Shown: positions 44,682-54,346 of the stretch, in pieces
Layout of the letters: the number at the start of each line of letters is the position of its first letter
How positions within the stretch are numbered: position 1 is the first letter of the stretch
DNA from: Clostridia bacterium
GTDB taxonomy: Bacteria > Acidobacteriota > Terriglobia > Terriglobales > Acidobacteriaceae
DNA: 64,000 nt
Direction of reading: 5' to 3'
Assembly: GCA_035561135.1 (NCBI GenBank)
Contig: DATMYA010000022.1
Coordinates: 23,689 to 87,688, forward strand
Translations under genes and position numbers: made by a program
Notes under the pieces: generated by a model
What the model was told of the DNA's origin: nothing
The model's database searches: none
Seen by the model: the letters and a program-made list of their open reading frames with translations, nothing else

Positions 44682-44904
44682 GGGAGGAGAGTTCTCCTGA
44701 GCTGGAACACGCGACGGAATTATACCGACGCCCTGCAAATATGGGCCGTGACACAGCGCACACGGCTGCCTTCTGCCATGCACACATGCAAACAGACTAG
44801 TGCCGCGTCCTGGAAATTCCGTACCGCCACAGCGATGAACTCATAGGCTTTAGCGCGTGAAGCGACTCAATACGTCCCCACTCCTCTAACCATTCGGCGC
44901 GAAC

Positions 44905-44937
44905 AAAAAAAAAGAGCGAAGGCCTTAGCCCTCGCTC
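44905..44937 (-). terminator. Rho-independent terminator
   Basis: On the minus strand GAGCGAGGGCTAAGGCCTTCGCTC folds into a GC hairpin followed by nine Ts. It lies 88 bp past the response-regulator stop and ends the two-component operon. The wider gap 44682-45024 holds no gene. Confidence 0.85.
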
Positions 44938-45024
44938 GTGCGAAAACCTTAATTTTCAGCTTGCGGCATCCGCGCGATGTTAAGGTGAACCGTACCAATC
45001 CTCATTCGACCGTCGTGCCAGCCT

Positions 45025-45762
45025 TTACTGCCCTTCCGGCAGAAACTTGTACCCCACCCCGCGTACGGTCAGCAGATGCTTCGGCTGCCCCGGCTCATCC
45101 TCTATATACCGGCGCAACCGCACGATGAAATTATCTATCGCTCGCGTGTCCGTATCCTCGTGCAGATCCCAAACCTGTTCAAGAATCTGCTTGCGCGAGA
45201 CCGGCACTCCGCTGTTGCGAATGAGGAATCGCAACAACTCGGCTTCCATCAGCGTCAACTGGAAGACCTGTCCTGCGGCGCTCAGTTGCAACCTGTCGAA
45301 ATCGACCACTTTCTCAGCGAACTTGAAGACATCCGCATGGCGCACCGGCGTTGCCGCATCGTCTGGCTCTTGCCTCGGTCCGGGCGCGGTCCATTCGCGT
45401 CGCCGCAGAAGGCTGTTCACTCGCGCCAGCAGGATGGCCAAATCGAAGGGCTTCGGTAGGTAATCGTCCGCGCCTGACTCGAACCCTTTCAGCACATCTT
45501 CCGGACGCCCTCGGGCCGTCAGCATAAGCACCGGAACGAACTGCTTTGCCTTGCGCAGTTCGCTCGCAACTGTAAATCCGTTGATGCCGGGCAGCATGAT
45601 GTCGAGCACCACCACGTCCACCGCGTCGGCATCCTGCAGCAGTAGTTTCAGTGCGGCCTCGCCCGTTTCCAGCACGCGAACTTCGTAGCCCTCGGCCTCC
45701 AAATTGAAGCGAAGACCCTGCGCGAGGTGCGACTCATCTTCTACTACCAGGATTCTTGTCAT
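45025..45762 (-). CDS. OmpR-family response regulator
   Basis: 245 residues. Receiver domain with the acidic pocket in LVVEDE, the phospho-acceptor Asp in VVVLDIMLPGINGF, the switch Thr in VLMLTARG and Lys in YLPKPFD. The C-terminal winged helix (LTLMEAELLRFLIRNSGVPVSRKQILEQVW ... RAIDNFIVRLRRYIE) binds DNA. It is translated after the kinase with a 4-bp overlap. Its target genes cannot be told from the window. Confidence 0.95.
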   Translation of the reverse strand: MTRILVVEDESHLAQGLRFNLEAEGYEVRVLETGEAALKLLLQDADAVDVVVLDIMLPGINGFTVASELRKAKQFVPVLMLTARGRPEDVLKGFESGADDYLPKPFDLAILLARVNSLLRRREWTAPGPRQEPDDAATPVRHADVFKFAEKVVDFDRLQLSAAGQVFQLTLMEAELLRFLIRNSGVPVSRKQILEQVWDLHEDTDTRAIDNFIVRLRRYIEDEPGQPKHLLTVRGVGYKFLPEGQ

Positions 45763-46655
45763 GCCCGTCGCCTCGGAATCCTCATCACAATGGTCGCGCC
45801 CTTGCCCTCGCCATCGCTCTCAGCCCACGCATCACCGCCGTGGCGGCGCGCGATTGAGCGCACAATGAACAAACCCAATCCTGTGCCTTTCACTTGTCCC
45901 CTGCTGGCCACGCGATAAAACCTTTTGAAGATCTGCTTCAGCTCTCCACGGGCGATACCCACACCTTTATCCTTCACCTTCAACAGCACGTTACCACCCG
46001 ATGCAACCACATCCAGCCTGATCTCCACCCTGTTACCCGAGTACTTCACCGAATTCTCGAGCAGGTTTGAGATGGCCGTGCGCAGTTCATCGCCATCGCC
46101 CAGAACCACGCTCTCCTCGCGCCCGACGGCGTGGATGCGCTCCACCAGCGCGTCCGGCGGGAGATGATGGCGTGAACGCGCCAGCGCGGCACATTCCTTC
46201 GCCGCCTCGGCCAGATCCACGTCGGCCCACATGTGCCGACCGCGCTTGTGTGTCACCTGTCCAGCGCGAAGCACCTGGTCCACGGTGCCCAGCAGGCGCT
46301 CCGTATCCTGTTGCATCACTTTGTAGAATTCTCGCCGCTGCTCCTCGCCCAGGTTGCGCTTTTGCAGAGTATCTAGGTAAAGCCGTATCGAAGCGATCGG
46401 GGTCTTCAACTCATGCGTAATGGAATTGATGAAGCTGTCGTGCTGCTCATTCCGCCGAATTTCGCGGACAAGGAATATGGTATTCAGCGTCATGCCTGCG
46501 ATGATGATCGCGAAAACAATAATGCCCAGCACCAGCGGCACTACTTCGCGCCAGTGAATAATCCAGCCGATATTCAGCGCCAGAGCCAGGCCGATGAGGC
46601 TTGCGCCCAGCACAGTAACGAAAATAATCGCCTTGCGCCGACTGGTGATCTGCAT
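45759..46655 (-). CDS. Sensor histidine kinase with minimal sensor part
   Basis: 298 residues from ATG 46655 (MQITSRRKAIIF); the longer frame to 46766 is weak. Two transmembrane helices (AIIFVTVLGASLIGLALAL and VVPLVLGIIVFAIIIAGM) are separated by only about 15 residues, so it has almost no periplasmic sensor. The H box is HDSFINSITHELKTPIASIRL. The ATPase has NLLENSVKY (N), KDKGVGIARGEL (G1), RFYRVASRG (F) and GTGLGLFIVRSI (G2). It may sense a membrane or intramembrane cue and phosphorylate the partner regulator. Confidence 0.93.
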   Translation of the reverse strand: MQITSRRKAIIFVTVLGASLIGLALALNIGWIIHWREVVPLVLGIIVFAIIIAGMTLNTIFLVREIRRNEQHDSFINSITHELKTPIASIRLYLDTLQKRNLGEEQRREFYKVMQQDTERLLGTVDQVLRAGQVTHKRGRHMWADVDLAEAAKECAALARSRHHLPPDALVERIHAVGREESVVLGDGDELRTAISNLLENSVKYSGNRVEIRLDVVASGGNVLLKVKDKGVGIARGELKQIFKRFYRVASRGQVKGTGLGLFIVRSIARRHGGDAWAESDGEGKGATIVMRIPRRRA

Positions 46656-46796
46656 CGGCACGAGTGTAAAGCAAAAAGGATCCGAGATGTAGCAAGGGTT
46701 TGGAGCGGCTCCAGCTGCTTTTAACAGCGAAAAGGGCGCAGCCAAAGGCCACACCCTCAAATCCAAAATTCCTCGATTACCCGATTACAATTTCCC

Positions 46797-47672
46797 TCAG
46801 TCTCCCATCGCCATCCCAGCCGGAACCGACGGCGCTGACATCTCCTGCACACGTCCATCCAGCTTTGGCAATTTGACGTTCTTCGCCAGGCCTAGCACGC
46901 GCAGCGCCTGGATGCCGTACCAGTTCATGTCGATCTCCCACCAACGCAGACCATGCCGCGCCGAGCTGGGATGCGCATGGTGGTTGTTGTGCCAGCCTTC
47001 GCCAAACGTCAACAGCGCCACCCACATGCTGTTGCGCGAATCATCGCCGGTGTTGAACCGTTGCGAGCCCCAGATATGCGTCGCCGAATTTACCAGCCAC
47101 GTCGCATGCAATCCGATTGTCACTCGCAGGAAGATACCCCACATCACGTACTGCACGCCGCCTGCTGCGAACAGGGCGATTCCCAGCAGAGTCAGCGGAA
47201 CCCAGTGCCACTTGCTGAGCCACACATGGAACCTGTCTTTACGAAGGTCCGGGACGTAAGGCGCCAGCACCGAAGTTGAGTCGTGCATTGCCGTGCCCGT
47301 CACGATCCAACCCATGTGCGACCACCACTTTCCGTCGCGTGGAGAATGAGGATCGCCAGGCTTGTCGGTGAGTTGATGATGGATGCGATGCGTCGCCACC
47401 CAGAATATCGGTCCACCTTCCAGCGCCAGCGTGCCACACACCGTTAGGATGTATTCCATCCACTTCGGCGTCTTGTATCCGCGATGCGTCAGCAGACGGT
47501 GGTAGCCCATGCCAATACCAAGGCTGCCGGAAACCCACCACAAAAACGCTGCAAGGAACAGCGCCTTCCAACTGAACATGAACAACGCCGCCACGGCGCC
47601 AACATGGAAAACGACCATGAAAAACGTCGTTGTCCAATTGAGTTTGTCGCGATCTGCTTCTTTTGTAATCAA
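46797..47672 (-). CDS. Acyl-CoA/acyl-lipid delta-9-type fatty acid desaturase
   Basis: Membrane di-iron enzyme that adds a double bond to saturated acyl chains. The three His boxes are present: HRLLTH, HRIHH and HNNHH, with hydrophobic helices between ([42 protein letters not shown]). I take TTG 47672 ([13 protein letters not shown]) after GGCGAG as the start, giving 292 residues; the frame is open to 47861, but the extra N-terminus is not protein-like. The neighbouring two-component genes are on the same strand but separated by 140 bp. Confidence 0.88.
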   Translation of the reverse strand: MITKEADRDKLNWTTTFFMVVFHVGAVAALFMFSWKALFLAAFLWWVSGSLGIGMGYHRLLTHRGYKTPKWMEYILTVCGTLALEGGPIFWVATHRIHHQLTDKPGDPHSPRDGKWWSHMGWIVTGTAMHDSTSVLAPYVPDLRKDRFHVWLSKWHWVPLTLLGIALFAAGGVQYVMWGIFLRVTIGLHATWLVNSATHIWGSQRFNTGDDSRNSMWVALLTFGEGWHNNHHAHPSSARHGLRWWEIDMNWYGIQALRVLGLAKNVKLPKLDGRVQEMSAPSVPAGMAMGD

Positions 47673-47984
47673 GGTATCTCGCCCCAGGAAGGTCTGTGCC
47701 GCCCGGATTCCCCACGAATCCGCATGCCGCGCTTCTGGATAAGATAGCAACGCGTCATAACATGATTTGTAATAATTGTGTAATTGGACGGCCGCAGCAG
47801 AGACGCACTGGCTGAACGCTTTACGCCTCGCCGACTTGCGCAAAAGAAGAGATTCGCACATCCGAGAAGATTGTCTTCCTGAAGCGAAGTCGAAGAATCC
47901 CTTTTACATCCTCACATTTATATCCTCACCCGTTCTGCTCCCGCACAAAATCGAAGTTCCGACTCGCAGGGTGATGTCTCTGTT
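47673..47984. other. Intergenic region between acnA end and desaturase
   Basis: About 310 bp. It should hold the desaturase promoter and the 3' end of the aconitase transcript. AT-rich spots occur near 47760-47790 (TTGTAATAATTGTG on the plus strand) but no -10/-35 pair or terminator stands out. Confidence 0.35.
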
Positions 47985-50870
47985 TCACCCACCCGCTGCA
48001 ACCAGATGCCTCAGCACATAGTGCAGTATCCCACCGTGCCTGTAGTACTCCACTTCGATCGGCGTGTCTATCCTCAATGTTACGTGTACCTGCTGCTCAT
48101 CGCCGCCTGGCCGATGAACCGTCAGGCATAGTTGCTGACGCGGCTTCAATTCGCCCCGAATTCCCGTTAAATCGAATGTCTCCGCCCCAGTCAGACCAAG
48201 CACCCTCGCACTTACGCCTTCCTCGAATTGGCAAGGCAGCACGCCCATTCCAACCAGGTTGCTGCGATGAATTCGCTCGAAGCTTTGCGCGATCACCGCC
48301 TTCACTCCTAGCAACCGAGTCCCCTTCGCCGCCCAGTCGCGCGATGAACCCGCACCGTATTCGTGTCCGCCGAAGATCATCAGCGGCACGCCTTCCTGCT
48401 GATACTTCATGGCAGCATCGTAGATGTTCATCTGCTCGCCATCTGGCAGATGCATCGTCATGCCGCCTTCTGTTCCCGGCAGCATCAGGTTCTTGATGCG
48501 CACGTTTGCAAATGTTCCCCGCACCATCACCTCGTGATTGCCTCGCCGTGCCCCGTAGGTATTGAACTCCTGCACCTGCACGCCCTTGTCCAGCAGATAC
48601 TTCCCCGCTGCCGAACTCGGCTTGATCGCGCCCGCCGGGCTGATGTGATCCGTCGTTATCGACTCGCCGAACATCGCGAGCATCCGCGCGCCTTTCACGT
48701 CCGCTATTCCACCCGGCTCCATCGAGAAGTCATCGAAGTAGGGAGGCTCCTGTATATAGGTCGAGTTTTTATCCCAGGCGTACACATCGCTGGTCGGCGC
48801 GTTGATTTCATTCCACAGCGGATTCGTGCTCTCCGCATTCGCATACAGCCGCCGGTACTCTTCCGGATCTGCAGCCTGCTTCAGTGCTTCCCCTAATTCC
48901 TGTGTTGTCGGCCAAATGTCCCGCAGGTAAACGTCTTGCCCATCGTGCCCGTGCCCGACCGGCTCCTTCGTCAGATCGATATCCACCTGCCCGGCCAGCG
49001 CGAATGCTACGACCAGCGGCGGACTCATCAGGAAGTTCGCCTTCACGCTCTGGTGCACTCGTGCTTCGAAGTTGCGATTGCCGCTCAGCACACTCGCCAC
49101 TACAAGGTCATTGTCGCCAATCACTTGCTCAAGGCTTGAATCGAGCGGCCCCGAGTTTCCAATGCACGTCGTGCACCCGTATCCAACCAACTGAAACCCG
49201 AGCTTGTCCAGGTACGGCATCAGTCCTGTTTTGTTGTAGTACTCGGTCACAACTCGAGAGCCCGGGGCGAGCGAAGGCTTCACCCATGGTTTCACTCGAA
49301 GTCCCTTCTCTACCGCTTTTTTCGCCAGTATTCCGGCCGCAAGCATAACCGTTGGATTGCTGGTGTTCGTGCATGACGTGATCGCCGCAATCACCACATC
49401 GCCGTTTCCGATTTCGACCGTCGCCTTCGGCAGCGCCTCGTGCGGCAACTCCTCGATCAAGTCAGGCGTCGGACGATTGTTCATCATTTCCGACTCCGTC
49501 CACTCGCTCGTGTTCTTCGCAGAGACGTTGCCGGCGCCCACCGGCATCGACTCCGGCTCCTGGTGACCACCGCCAGCTACTGGCTCCTGCGGTTTCTGGC
49601 CTTGCAGCCCAATGCGTACCGTGAACCTTTGTTCCGTCTGGCCGTCCACTTTGCCGAAGCCACCCTCGGCAAGGGGCTTCGTCAGCAGTTCGCTAAATTT
49701 GGTTTTGATTTCCGGCAGCTCCAGCCGGTCCTGCGGACGCTTTGGCCCAGCCACACTCGCCCGCACGTCTGACAAATCGAGCTCCAGCAGCCGCGAGTAC
49801 TCAATTTCCCCCGCCCGTGGCATCCCGAAAATTCCCTGTGCCTTGTAATAGGCGCGCACCAAGTCCACTTGCTCACGCGTGCGCCCCGTCGCCTCCATGT
49901 ATCGGCACGTTTCTTCATCCACCGGTAAGTACCCCATGGTCGCTCCGTACTCCGGCGACATATTGCCGATTGTCGCGCGATCCGGCACCGTCAAACTCGC
50001 TGCGCCCTCGCCGAAGTACTCCACGAACTTCCCTACGACGTTCACCTTTCGTAGCATCTGCGTGATGTGCAGCACGAGATCGGTGGCCGTCGCGCCTTCG
50101 CGTAACGCGCCTTTCATGTGGACGCCAACAACGTCCGGCGTGAGGAAGTACACCGGCTGCCCAAGCATCCCGGCCTCCGCCTCGATGCCGCCCACTCCCC
50201 ACGCCACCACGCCCAGCCCATTCACCATCGTCGTATGCGAATCCGTCCCCACCAGCGTGTCCGGATACAACACGCCATCCCGTTCCTGCACGCATTTCGC
50301 GAGATACTCCAGGTTCACCTGGTGGCAGATTCCGATGCCCGACGGCACTACGTTGAAGTTGTGGAACGCCTGCATACCCCACTTCAGAAACTGGTAACGC
50401 GAACGGTTGCGCCTGAATTCCATATCCATGTTCAGCCATAAGGCGTCATTACGACTCCAGTAATCGACCTGCACCGAGTGGTCGATCACGAGGTCAACAG
50501 GAACGAGCGGTTCGATGATTTCTGTCCTCTTCTTCATTCGCCCCACGGCCGACCGCATCGCCGCCAGGTCGACCAGTAGCGGCACTCCCGTGAAGTCCTG
50601 CAGCAGAATGCGCGCAACGACGAACGGAATCTCCGACGTGCGCTCCTCAACAGGCTTCCAGTTCGCCAGCCGCCGCACATCTTCTTCTGCGATCTTCTTG
50701 CCGTCTACGTTCCGCATCACCGATTCCAGCACCACGCGTATGCTGCGCGGCAGCTTCGAAACCGGTCCCACACCCTTTCTTTCCAACTTAGGTAACGAAA
50801 AGTATTTGCTCGTTTTGCCCGTTTCACTCGTAAGCGTTTCTATGCAGTCGGCGAAGAAATGACTTTCCAT
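47985..50870 (-). CDS. acnA: Aconitate hydratase A
   Basis: TCA-cycle enzyme interconverting citrate and isocitrate. About 961 residues from ATG 50870 ([13 protein letters not shown]), slightly long for AcnA because of a Pro/Gly/Gln-rich insert (around [19 protein letters not shown]). [4Fe-4S] ligands are in [10 protein letters not shown] and [13 protein letters not shown]. The swivel domain closes with [18 protein letters not shown] and [18 protein letters not shown]. Monocistronic. It is divergent from the prolyl oligopeptidase gene across a 325-bp gap with no gene. Confidence 0.95.
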   Translation of the reverse strand: MESHFFADCIETLTSETGKTSKYFSLPKLERKGVGPVSKLPRSIRVVLESVMRNVDGKKIAEEDVRRLANWKPVEERTSEIPFVVARILLQDFTGVPLLVDLAAMRSAVGRMKKRTEIIEPLVPVDLVIDHSVQVDYWSRNDALWLNMDMEFRRNRSRYQFLKWGMQAFHNFNVVPSGIGICHQVNLEYLAKCVQERDGVLYPDTLVGTDSHTTMVNGLGVVAWGVGGIEAEAGMLGQPVYFLTPDVVGVHMKGALREGATATDLVLHITQMLRKVNVVGKFVEYFGEGAASLTVPDRATIGNMSPEYGATMGYLPVDEETCRYMEATGRTREQVDLVRAYYKAQGIFGMPRAGEIEYSRLLELDLSDVRASVAGPKRPQDRLELPEIKTKFSELLTKPLAEGGFGKVDGQTEQRFTVRIGLQGQKPQEPVAGGGHQEPESMPVGAGNVSAKNTSEWTESEMMNNRPTPDLIEELPHEALPKATVEIGNGDVVIAAITSCTNTSNPTVMLAAGILAKKAVEKGLRVKPWVKPSLAPGSRVVTEYYNKTGLMPYLDKLGFQLVGYGCTTCIGNSGPLDSSLEQVIGDNDLVVASVLSGNRNFEARVHQSVKANFLMSPPLVVAFALAGQVDIDLTKEPVGHGHDGQDVYLRDIWPTTQELGEALKQAADPEEYRRLYANAESTNPLWNEINAPTSDVYAWDKNSTYIQEPPYFDDFSMEPGGIADVKGARMLAMFGESITTDHISPAGAIKPSSAAGKYLLDKGVQVQEFNTYGARRGNHEVMVRGTFANVRIKNLMLPGTEGGMTMHLPDGEQMNIYDAAMKYQQEGVPLMIFGGHEYGAGSSRDWAAKGTRLLGVKAVIAQSFERIHRSNLVGMGVLPCQFEEGVSARVLGLTGAETFDLTGIRGELKPRQQLCLTVHRPGGDEQQVHVTLRIDTPIEVEYYRHGGILHYVLRHLVAAGG

Positions 50871-51195
50871 GTCTCTATGCCCTAAGTGCAGTTGCACACA
50901 ATCATTCGGATGCGGCTAACCCTCGGCACAGAACTGCCGAACCCATGACGGGCTTCCGAACCCTCTGTCGATTGCGCAAACCAGCTTCGTTTACAAACAG
51001 GTACTCACGTTTGAGAATCTGGCCCGTCATATAAGAGCCCTCACGACACGGCAAGGGCTTCGCGCGGTGCCGCTGCGGGCCGCGCCCGCATCGACGATCA
51101 ACTCTGCCGTAGAATAGGCTCAATCGGTCCAACATGCCCGGAAACCGGCGACGGGCAGATACGCCTGCCGGAGAGTTTCCAACAAGAGGCGATCC
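50871..51195. other. Divergent promoter region, acnA / prolyl oligopeptidase
   Basis: About 325 bp with no credible gene. It must carry both promoters. A minus-strand open frame that reaches in from the oligopeptidase gene is its antisense shadow. Confidence 0.4.
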
Positions 51196-53370
51196 ATGAC
51201 TTCGTGTCACTTCGTGCGTATCACCGCACTCACCGTGTTTTTCTCGCTCATAATCATCCCGGCCGCACTCTTCGCCGGCGATGACACGCAGCCACAGAAA
51301 TTTCTCTACCCGCAGCCCAAGAAGGTGGAGCAGGTGGACGACTATCACGGCGTCAAAGTCGCCGATCCGTATCGCTGGATGGAAGACCTCGACTCGGCCG
51401 ACGTCAAGACATGGGTGGACGCCGAAAACAAGATCACCTACGGCTTTCTCGATCAGATTCCCGAGCGCGCAGCTATCAAGTCGCGCATGACGAAGCTCAT
51501 GAATTACGAGCGCTACTCCTCGCCGTGGAAGGAAGGGAATCGCTACTTCTTTACGCGCAACTCCGGCCTGCAGAATCAGAGCGTCGTTTACTGGATGGAA
51601 TCGCTTACCAGCGAACCCAAGCTCCTCATCGACCCCAACACGCTCTCCGCTGATGGCACGGTCGCGCTCTCCGGCCTTGTCATTAGCGATGACGCCAAGC
51701 ATATGGCCTACGGCATCTCAGCCTCCGGTTCCGACTGGCAGGAGTGGCACATTCGCGATATCGATACCGGCAAGGATCTGGCTGACGTCCTCAAGTGGGT
51801 AAAATTTTCCGGCGCATCATGGACAAAGGACGGCAGCGGAATCTTCTACAGCCGTTACGACGAGCCCAAGCAGGGCACCAAGACCATGCGCGATGCCAAT
51901 TACTTCCAGAAGCTTTACTTTCACAAGCTCGGCACGGCGCAGTCGGAAGACATCCTCATCTACGAACGCCCGGACAACAAGGAAATGGGATTCAGCGGCT
52001 CAGTCACCGATGACGGCCGTTACCTCATCATCAGCGTCTGGCAAGGCAGCGCTCCTAAAAACCGCGTTTACTACAAAGACCTCACCGTCAAAGACGCACC
52101 AGTGGTGAAACTGCTCGACGCCTTCGATGCCGAGTACAACTTCATCGACAACGATGGGCCCGTCTTCTATTTCCGCACCGACAAGGACGCCGCTCGCGGC
52201 CGCATCATCACCGTTAATACGCGGCATCCCGAGGCAGCGAACTGGAAGACCATCATCCCCGAATCCAAGGAAACCCTTGAGGGCGCCAACACTCTCGACA
52301 ACAAGTTGGTTGCTATCTACCTCAAGGACGCCAAGAGCGAAGTACGCGTCTACGACTTGAATGGCAAGTTCCTCCGCAACGTCGATCTACCCGGCATCGG
52401 CAGCGCCGGCGGCTTCGGCGGCAAGCGCAGCTACAAGGAAACCTTCTATTCGTTCACCAGCTTCACGACGCCCACCACCATCTATCGCTACGACTTGGCG
52501 ACCGGAAAGAGCAGCATCTTCCGTCAGCCCAAGCTCGACTTCGATCCCACCGCCTACGAAGTCAAGCAGGTGTTCTACACCAGCAAAGACGGCACTCGCG
52601 TGCCCATGTTCATCGTCCACAAAAAGGGCATAGAACTCGACGGTACCAACCCAACTTACCTCTACGGTTACGGCGGATTTAACGCCAGCGAGACTCCTTA
52701 CTTCTCAGTCTCGAACCTTGTCTGGATGGAAATGGGCGGCGTTTTTGCTCTCCCGAATCTTCGTGGCGGAGGCGAGTACGGCGAAGACTGGCACCAGGCT
52801 GGCACTAAGCTGCGAAAGCAAAACGTTTTTGACGACTTCATCGCCGCAGCCGAATGGCTCATCGCGAACAAGTACACGTCCACACCGAAGCTCGCCATCG
52901 GCGGACGCTCCAACGGAGGCCTGCTCGTAGGCGCTGCGCTCACGCAGCGGCCCGACCTCTTCGGTGCCACCGTTCCCGGCGTAGGCGTCATGGACATGCT
53001 CCGCTTCCACAAGTTCACCATCGGCTGGGGCTGGGTCTCCGACTACGGCTCATCTGACGATCCGGAACAGTTCAAGGCCATCTACAAGTATTCGCCACTG
53101 CACAACCTGAAGCCCGGCACCAAGTACCCGCCGACCTTCATCATTACCGCCGACCATGACGACCGCGTTGTCCCCGCGCACAGCTTCAAGTTCGCAGCTA
53201 CTATGCAGGAAGCTCAGGGCGGCAACGCTCCCGTCCTCATCCGCATTGAGACCAAAGCGGGACACGGCGCAGGCAAACCAGTCACCAAGCAGATAGACGA
53301 AAGCACAGACACCTGGGCCTTCCTCATCAAAGCCCTCAACATGAAACCGAATGTCATCGCTACCAAGTAA
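51196..53370 (+). CDS. Secreted prolyl oligopeptidase (S9A)
   Basis: Serine peptidase cleaving short peptides after proline. 724 residues with a signal peptide (ALTVFFSLIIIPAALFAG). The N-terminal start KKVEQVDDYHGVKVADPYRWMEDLDS and beta-propeller are typical. The C-terminal alpha/beta hydrolase carries the catalytic set: Ser in AIGGRSNGGLLVGA, Asp in TADHDDRVVPAHS and His in ETKAGHGAGKP. Length and order match S9A enzymes. Probably periplasmic. It ends before a GC hairpin at 53387. Confidence 0.94.
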   Translation: MTSCHFVRITALTVFFSLIIIPAALFAGDDTQPQKFLYPQPKKVEQVDDYHGVKVADPYRWMEDLDSADVKTWVDAENKITYGFLDQIPERAAIKSRMTKLMNYERYSSPWKEGNRYFFTRNSGLQNQSVVYWMESLTSEPKLLIDPNTLSADGTVALSGLVISDDAKHMAYGISASGSDWQEWHIRDIDTGKDLADVLKWVKFSGASWTKDGSGIFYSRYDEPKQGTKTMRDANYFQKLYFHKLGTAQSEDILIYERPDNKEMGFSGSVTDDGRYLIISVWQGSAPKNRVYYKDLTVKDAPVVKLLDAFDAEYNFIDNDGPVFYFRTDKDAARGRIITVNTRHPEAANWKTIIPESKETLEGANTLDNKLVAIYLKDAKSEVRVYDLNGKFLRNVDLPGIGSAGGFGGKRSYKETFYSFTSFTTPTTIYRYDLATGKSSIFRQPKLDFDPTAYEVKQVFYTSKDGTRVPMFIVHKKGIELDGTNPTYLYGYGGFNASETPYFSVSNLVWMEMGGVFALPNLRGGGEYGEDWHQAGTKLRKQNVFDDFIAAAEWLIANKYTSTPKLAIGGRSNGGLLVGAALTQRPDLFGATVPGVGVMDMLRFHKFTIGWGWVSDYGSSDDPEQFKAIYKYSPLHNLKPGTKYPPTFIITADHDDRVVPAHSFKFAATMQEAQGGNAPVLIRIETKAGHGAGKPVTKQIDESTDTWAFLIKALNMKPNVIATK

Positions 53371-53386
53371 TGCCATGGACGTTACG

Positions 53387-53408
53387 GGGGCGGACGCCAG
53401 TCCGCCCC
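53387..53408 (+). terminator. Hairpin terminator
   Basis: GGGGCGGAC pairs with GTCCGCCCC around GCCA, 17 bp after the oligopeptidase stop. No T tract follows. Confidence 0.55.
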
Positions 53409-53427
53409 TGATATTGCTGATAAACCA

Positions 53428-53500
53428 GAGCGTCATGTCGACCGGAGCGCCGGAGGCGCGAAGTGGAGACACCTTGCGTTTGGTGTGCCGCGGAAAGAGC
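53428..53500. repeat. Possible dispersed intergenic repeat
   Basis: The segment from AGCGTCATGTCGACCGGAGC through GCGAAGTGGAGACACC resembles a family of palindromic intergenic elements seen in many genomes with the core GTCAT-x-TCGACCGGAGCG-AAG-x-GGAGA. Only one copy is in the window, so dispersal cannot be shown. It lies between a terminator and thiE. Confidence 0.45.
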
Positions 53501-53629
53501 AGGAGGACCCAGCTGTTTGCACGTGAGTTCGATTTGTCAGCAGACGTAAACCGCCGCTGAGTGTCGAATTTTTCCAGCCTTCATTTCGCAGTGATTGGCC
53601 TTTAAGGACGGATGTGCTGAAATGATAGT

Positions 53630-54322
53630 GTGCTTCTCTACTACATCACCGATAGAACGCAGTTTCCTGGCTCCGAGGCCAAGCGCCGCGAACAACTTCT
53701 GGACAAGATTGCCGAAGCGGCGAACTGTGGTGTGAACTACATCCAGCTTCGAGAGAAGGATCTGCCCATTCGCGAGTTCGAGCAACTCGCCCGTCGGGCC
53801 GTCGACATCGTCCAGCGCGCAAACGCTACCCGTAGCGCTGTGCAACCTCTCCCGGCGACCGCGCTCCTCATAAACTCCCGCATCGATATCGCCCTGGCCG
53901 TCGGCGCGGATGGCGTGCACCTCACCTCCACCGACATTGCCGCCAGTGAAGCGCGCGCCATTTGGCCCAAGTCAGCAACGCCCGGCCGCAATCCCGTCGT
54001 CGGCGTCTCCTGTCACACGGCCACGGAGGTCAGCCGCGCAGCAGCTCACGGCGCTGACTTCGCCGTCTTTGCCCCCGTCTTCGGCAAAGTTCAAACCGGC
54101 GCATCCGGCGTCGGGCTCTCTGCTTTGAGAGAAGCCGTAGGAGTAATCTCCAAACCCGATCGCCGCGTGGAAGCCGGTGACAACCGCGTGACAATCCCGG
54201 TGCTTGCGCTCGGAGGCGTGACCGCTGACAACGCACAAGCCTGCCTCGCAGCCGGTGCCGCGGGCATTGCCGGCATACGGCTATTTCAGCAAGGCAACAT
54301 CTCGGACATCAGGAGCCTGTAG
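53630..54322 (+). CDS. thiE: Thiamine phosphate synthase
   Basis: Joins the thiazole and pyrimidine parts of thiamine. 230 residues from GTG 53630. TIM-barrel motifs are intact: VNYIQLREKD (diphosphate and Mg binding), LLINSRIDIALAVGADGVHL, VVGVSCHTATEV, FAPVFGKVQTG and ALGGVTADNAQACLAAGAAGIAGI. Slightly longer than usual by a loop (about 70-80). No TPP riboswitch motif is visible upstream, and no other thi genes are adjacent. Confidence 0.92.
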   Translation: MLLYYITDRTQFPGSEAKRREQLLDKIAEAANCGVNYIQLREKDLPIREFEQLARRAVDIVQRANATRSAVQPLPATALLINSRIDIALAVGADGVHLTSTDIAASEARAIWPKSATPGRNPVVGVSCHTATEVSRAAAHGADFAVFAPVFGKVQTGASGVGLSALREAVGVISKPDRRVEAGDNRVTIPVLALGGVTADNAQACLAAGAAGIAGIRLFQQGNISDIRSL

Positions 54323-54346
54323 TAAGACTTACTCCTGGTGCGGTTC

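Noticed and set aside
50902..51702. A 266-residue open frame on the minus strand
   Set aside because: It is antisense to the prolyl oligopeptidase gene, whose signal peptide and family motifs are clear; codon bias alone explains it.
53409..53629. TPP riboswitch before thiE
   Set aside because: No CUGAGA or ACCUGAUCUGG-like conserved bases were found.
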